Shown: positions 5,631 through 7,127 of the stretch, piece by piece
Numbering within the stretch: the first letter of the stretch is position 1
How the letters are laid out: the number at the start of each line of letters is the position of its first letter
DNA from: Chloroflexota bacterium
GTDB taxonomy: Bacteria; Chloroflexota; Dehalococcoidia; SAR202; UBA11138
Reading direction: 5' to 3'
NCBI GenBank assembly: GCA_022561955.1
Contig: JADFQF010000064.1
Location: 1-7,127, forward strand
DNA length: 7,127 nucleotides
Notes under the pieces: model-generated
What the model was told of the DNA's origin: nothing
Seen by the model: only the letters and a program-made list of their open reading frames with translations
Database searches by the model: none
Made by a program: the position numbers and the translations under genes

Positions 5631-6519
5631 GAACGTCGTTGAGGTCGCGGATGGCGTCGCCTACGAAGTTTACGGAAAGCACCACTAGCATGATGACCAA
5701 GCCGGGGTAGGTGGCGAGCCACCACGCACGACTAAAGAAAGGACGCGCGTCGTTGAGCACGGTGCCCCAGGTCGGCGTGAGGGGTGATACCCCCAGCCCC
5801 AGGAAAGTCAGCCCCGCCTCGATCAAGATGGCCGACGAGAAGAATACAGAAGCTACGACAATGACGGGCGGCATCGCGTTCGGAAAAACGTGCCTGTACA
5901 TTATTCGCCAGTCGCTCACCCCCTGCGCCCGAGCCGCAAGAATATAGTCTTCCTCTTTGATAGCGAGAACCATTGCGCGTATTACGCGGGCGAAGTCGTC
6001 TATATATGCCAGGAATATCGCCATGATCACGTTTTGAAGACCGAGGCCGAATATGCCCACGAGCATGACGGCTATGATGAAATTGGGGAAGGCCCACTGT
6101 ATATCGATGTAACGCTGCGTCAGCATGTCGATCCAGCCGCCGAAATAGCCACCCAGCACACCAAGGGGAAGTCCCACCAGGGCGGCCAGAGTCAAACCAA
6201 GCACACCGACAATCATCGAGGTACGAGAGCCGACGATGAGTCTGCTCAATAGGTCTCTGCCTATGTTGTCGGTGCCTAATGGGTGTGCCCATGTCGGCGG
6301 CTCTAGCAGCTCAAAAGCCTGAGCTTGAGCATCGTAAGGGGCGAACCCTGGAATCGGCCCCAGGTCACTCCCGAATACTGCACTGAGTATGAATGCGGAC
6401 AGTATTACAGCGCCGACCACCGCACGCTTGTCGCGAGCGAACCGCCGCACGTAATATCGAACGCCTCGGTCTCTTCTGGCGCGCTCCTCTAGCTGTGCGC
6501 CTACTTCCGCTTGAGCCAT
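5599..6519 (-). CDS. oppC: Peptide ABC transporter permease, OppC/DppC type
   Basis: 306-residue inner-membrane permease of usual family length. A cytosolic N-terminus rich in Arg and Glu (1-33) leads to a first membrane helix (about 34-50). Then comes an extracytoplasmic segment containing the family hallmark H-P-L-G-T-D-N-I-G-R-D (79-89). Further helices lie at about 102-123, 144-161, 163-180, 217-235 and 272-291. The EAA-type coupling loop at 190-213 (D-Y-I-L-A-A-R-A-Q-G then F-P-N-A) contacts the ATPases. The ATG at 6519 lies 12 nt after the oppB stop, with only a weak purine-rich site (AGGG at 6528-6531). It forms the channel together with the OppB-like subunit. Family assignment is firm; substrate is unknown. 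Confidence 0.95.
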   Translation of the reverse strand: MAQAEVGAQLEERARRDRGVRYYVRRFARDKRAVVGAVILSAFILSAVFGSDLGPIPGFAPYDAQAQAFELLEPPTWAHPLGTDNIGRDLLSRLIVGSRTSMIVGVLGLTLAALVGLPLGVLGGYFGGWIDMLTQRYIDIQWAFPNFIIAVMLVGIFGLGLQNVIMAIFLAYIDDFARVIRAMVLAIKEEDYILAARAQGVSDWRIMYRHVFPNAMPPVIVVASVFFSSAILIEAGLTFLGLGVSPLTPTWGTVLNDARPFFSRAWWLATYPGLVIMLVVLSVNFVGDAIRDLNDVHEYDPSVTGA

Positions 6520-6531
6520 TTCGCCCGCCCT

Positions 6532-7127
6532 TTAACTCTCGTACCGTATTCTGGGATTGATAAATGCATAGAGGATGTCGACAAACAGGTTCGCGAAGAT
6601 GAATAGAACGGCGGTCAACAAGATCACGCCCTGAACTATGGGATAGTCCCGGCCAAGGATACTGTCAACTAGAAGGCGCCCCAACCCCTTGATGGCGAAT
6701 ACGTTTTCGGTAATCACGATGCCGTTCAGGAGCAAGGCGAGGATGATGCCCATGACCGTTATGACCGGAATGAGGCTGTTTCTAAAGGCATGCCGCCAAA
6801 TGACCACTCTCTCCCTAAGGCCCTTGGCATAGGCGGTCCGAATATAGTCCTGGCTAAGGGTTTCCAGCATGGCGGAACGCGTCTGGCGAGCCAGGATGGC
6901 TGCGGAACCCGTTCCCGTAGCGAGGGCAGGGAGTATCAGGTGCGACAGCCAGGGCCAAAAGTGAATGCCTGAAGAGTCGCGCAATGGCATATATCCAAAA
7001 ACTGGGAGAAGATTGAATTGGACGCCAACAATAAGAATCAGTACGATGCCCAGCCAGAAGCTCGGCATCGCAAGGCCAAGGAAAGCGGCCATGGTCGCGC
7101 CGTGGTCCCAGATGGAGTACCTACGCG
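6532..7127 (-). CDS. oppB: Peptide ABC transporter permease, OppB/DppB type (partial)
   Basis: The C-terminal part of the other permease. The frame stays open to the right edge of the window, so the true start is outside. The internal Met at 7092 is not the start, because upstream codons (R-R-Y-S-I-W-D-H-G-A-T) continue a family-like sequence. About 198 residues are visible; related permeases are a little over 300, so roughly the first third is missing. Visible are a helix after P-S-F-W-L-G, the coupling loop Q-D-Y-I-R-T-A-Y-A-K-G followed by F-R-N-S-L-I-P, and later hydrophobic helices ending in the short basic tail N-P-R-I-R-Y-E-S. It pairs with OppC and leads the operon as seen here. A substrate-binding protein gene may lie further upstream. 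Confidence 0.95.
   Translation of the reverse strand, partial: RRYSIWDHGATMAAFLGLAMPSFWLGIVLILIVGVQFNLLPVFGYMPLRDSSGIHFWPWLSHLILPALATGTGSAAILARQTRSAMLETLSQDYIRTAYAKGLRERVVIWRHAFRNSLIPVITVMGIILALLLNGIVITENVFAIKGLGRLLVDSILGRDYPIVQGVILLTAVLFIFANLFVDILYAFINPRIRYES

Overview
This is bacterial DNA with a GC content that looks like the mid-to-high 50s by eye. Shine-Dalgarno sites are of the GGAGG type. The mix of genes (Opp/Dpp transporter, dienelactone hydrolase, YCF48-type propeller, DUF6295-like protein) reminds me of environmental Chloroflexota of the Dehalococcoidia/SAR202 kind. That placement is an impression from gene content, not a demonstrated assignment.

Right-hand part (about 2281-7127, minus strand, read right to left): a peptide-type ABC importer operon. 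The order is oppB-like permease (5' end outside the window), oppC-like permease, oppD-like ATPase, oppF-like ATPase, then a membrane-anchored seven-bladed YCF48/BNR-type beta-propeller gene 21 nt behind oppF. The two permeases form the membrane channel and the two ATPases power it. No substrate-binding protein is visible; it may lie beyond the right edge. Spacing is tight (12, 10 and 21 nt) except for a 179-nt gap between oppC and oppD. That gap holds several inverted repeats and a small bridging reading frame.

Middle (1154-2280): a small zinc-ribbon protein on the plus strand (1987-2277) converges on the propeller gene with only 3 nt between the stop codons. Its likely intrinsic terminator, a 13-bp stem with one bulge followed by T8, lies inside the coding sequence of the propeller's last blade. 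Upstream is a less certain plus-strand reading frame (1408-1839) that I do not recognise, with short flanks lacking strong signals.

Left part (40-1153, minus strand): a dienelactone-hydrolase-family alpha/beta hydrolase with an intact Cys-Asp-His triad, followed 88 nt downstream by a small DUF6295-like protein, possibly in the same transcript.

I see no CRISPR array, mobile element, tRNA or rRNA gene, or recognisable defence system. Most of the window is ordinary transport and metabolism. The best second-look items are the terminator embedded in antisense coding sequence, the propeller gene attached to the transporter operon, the oppC-oppD gap and the unrecognised reading frame.
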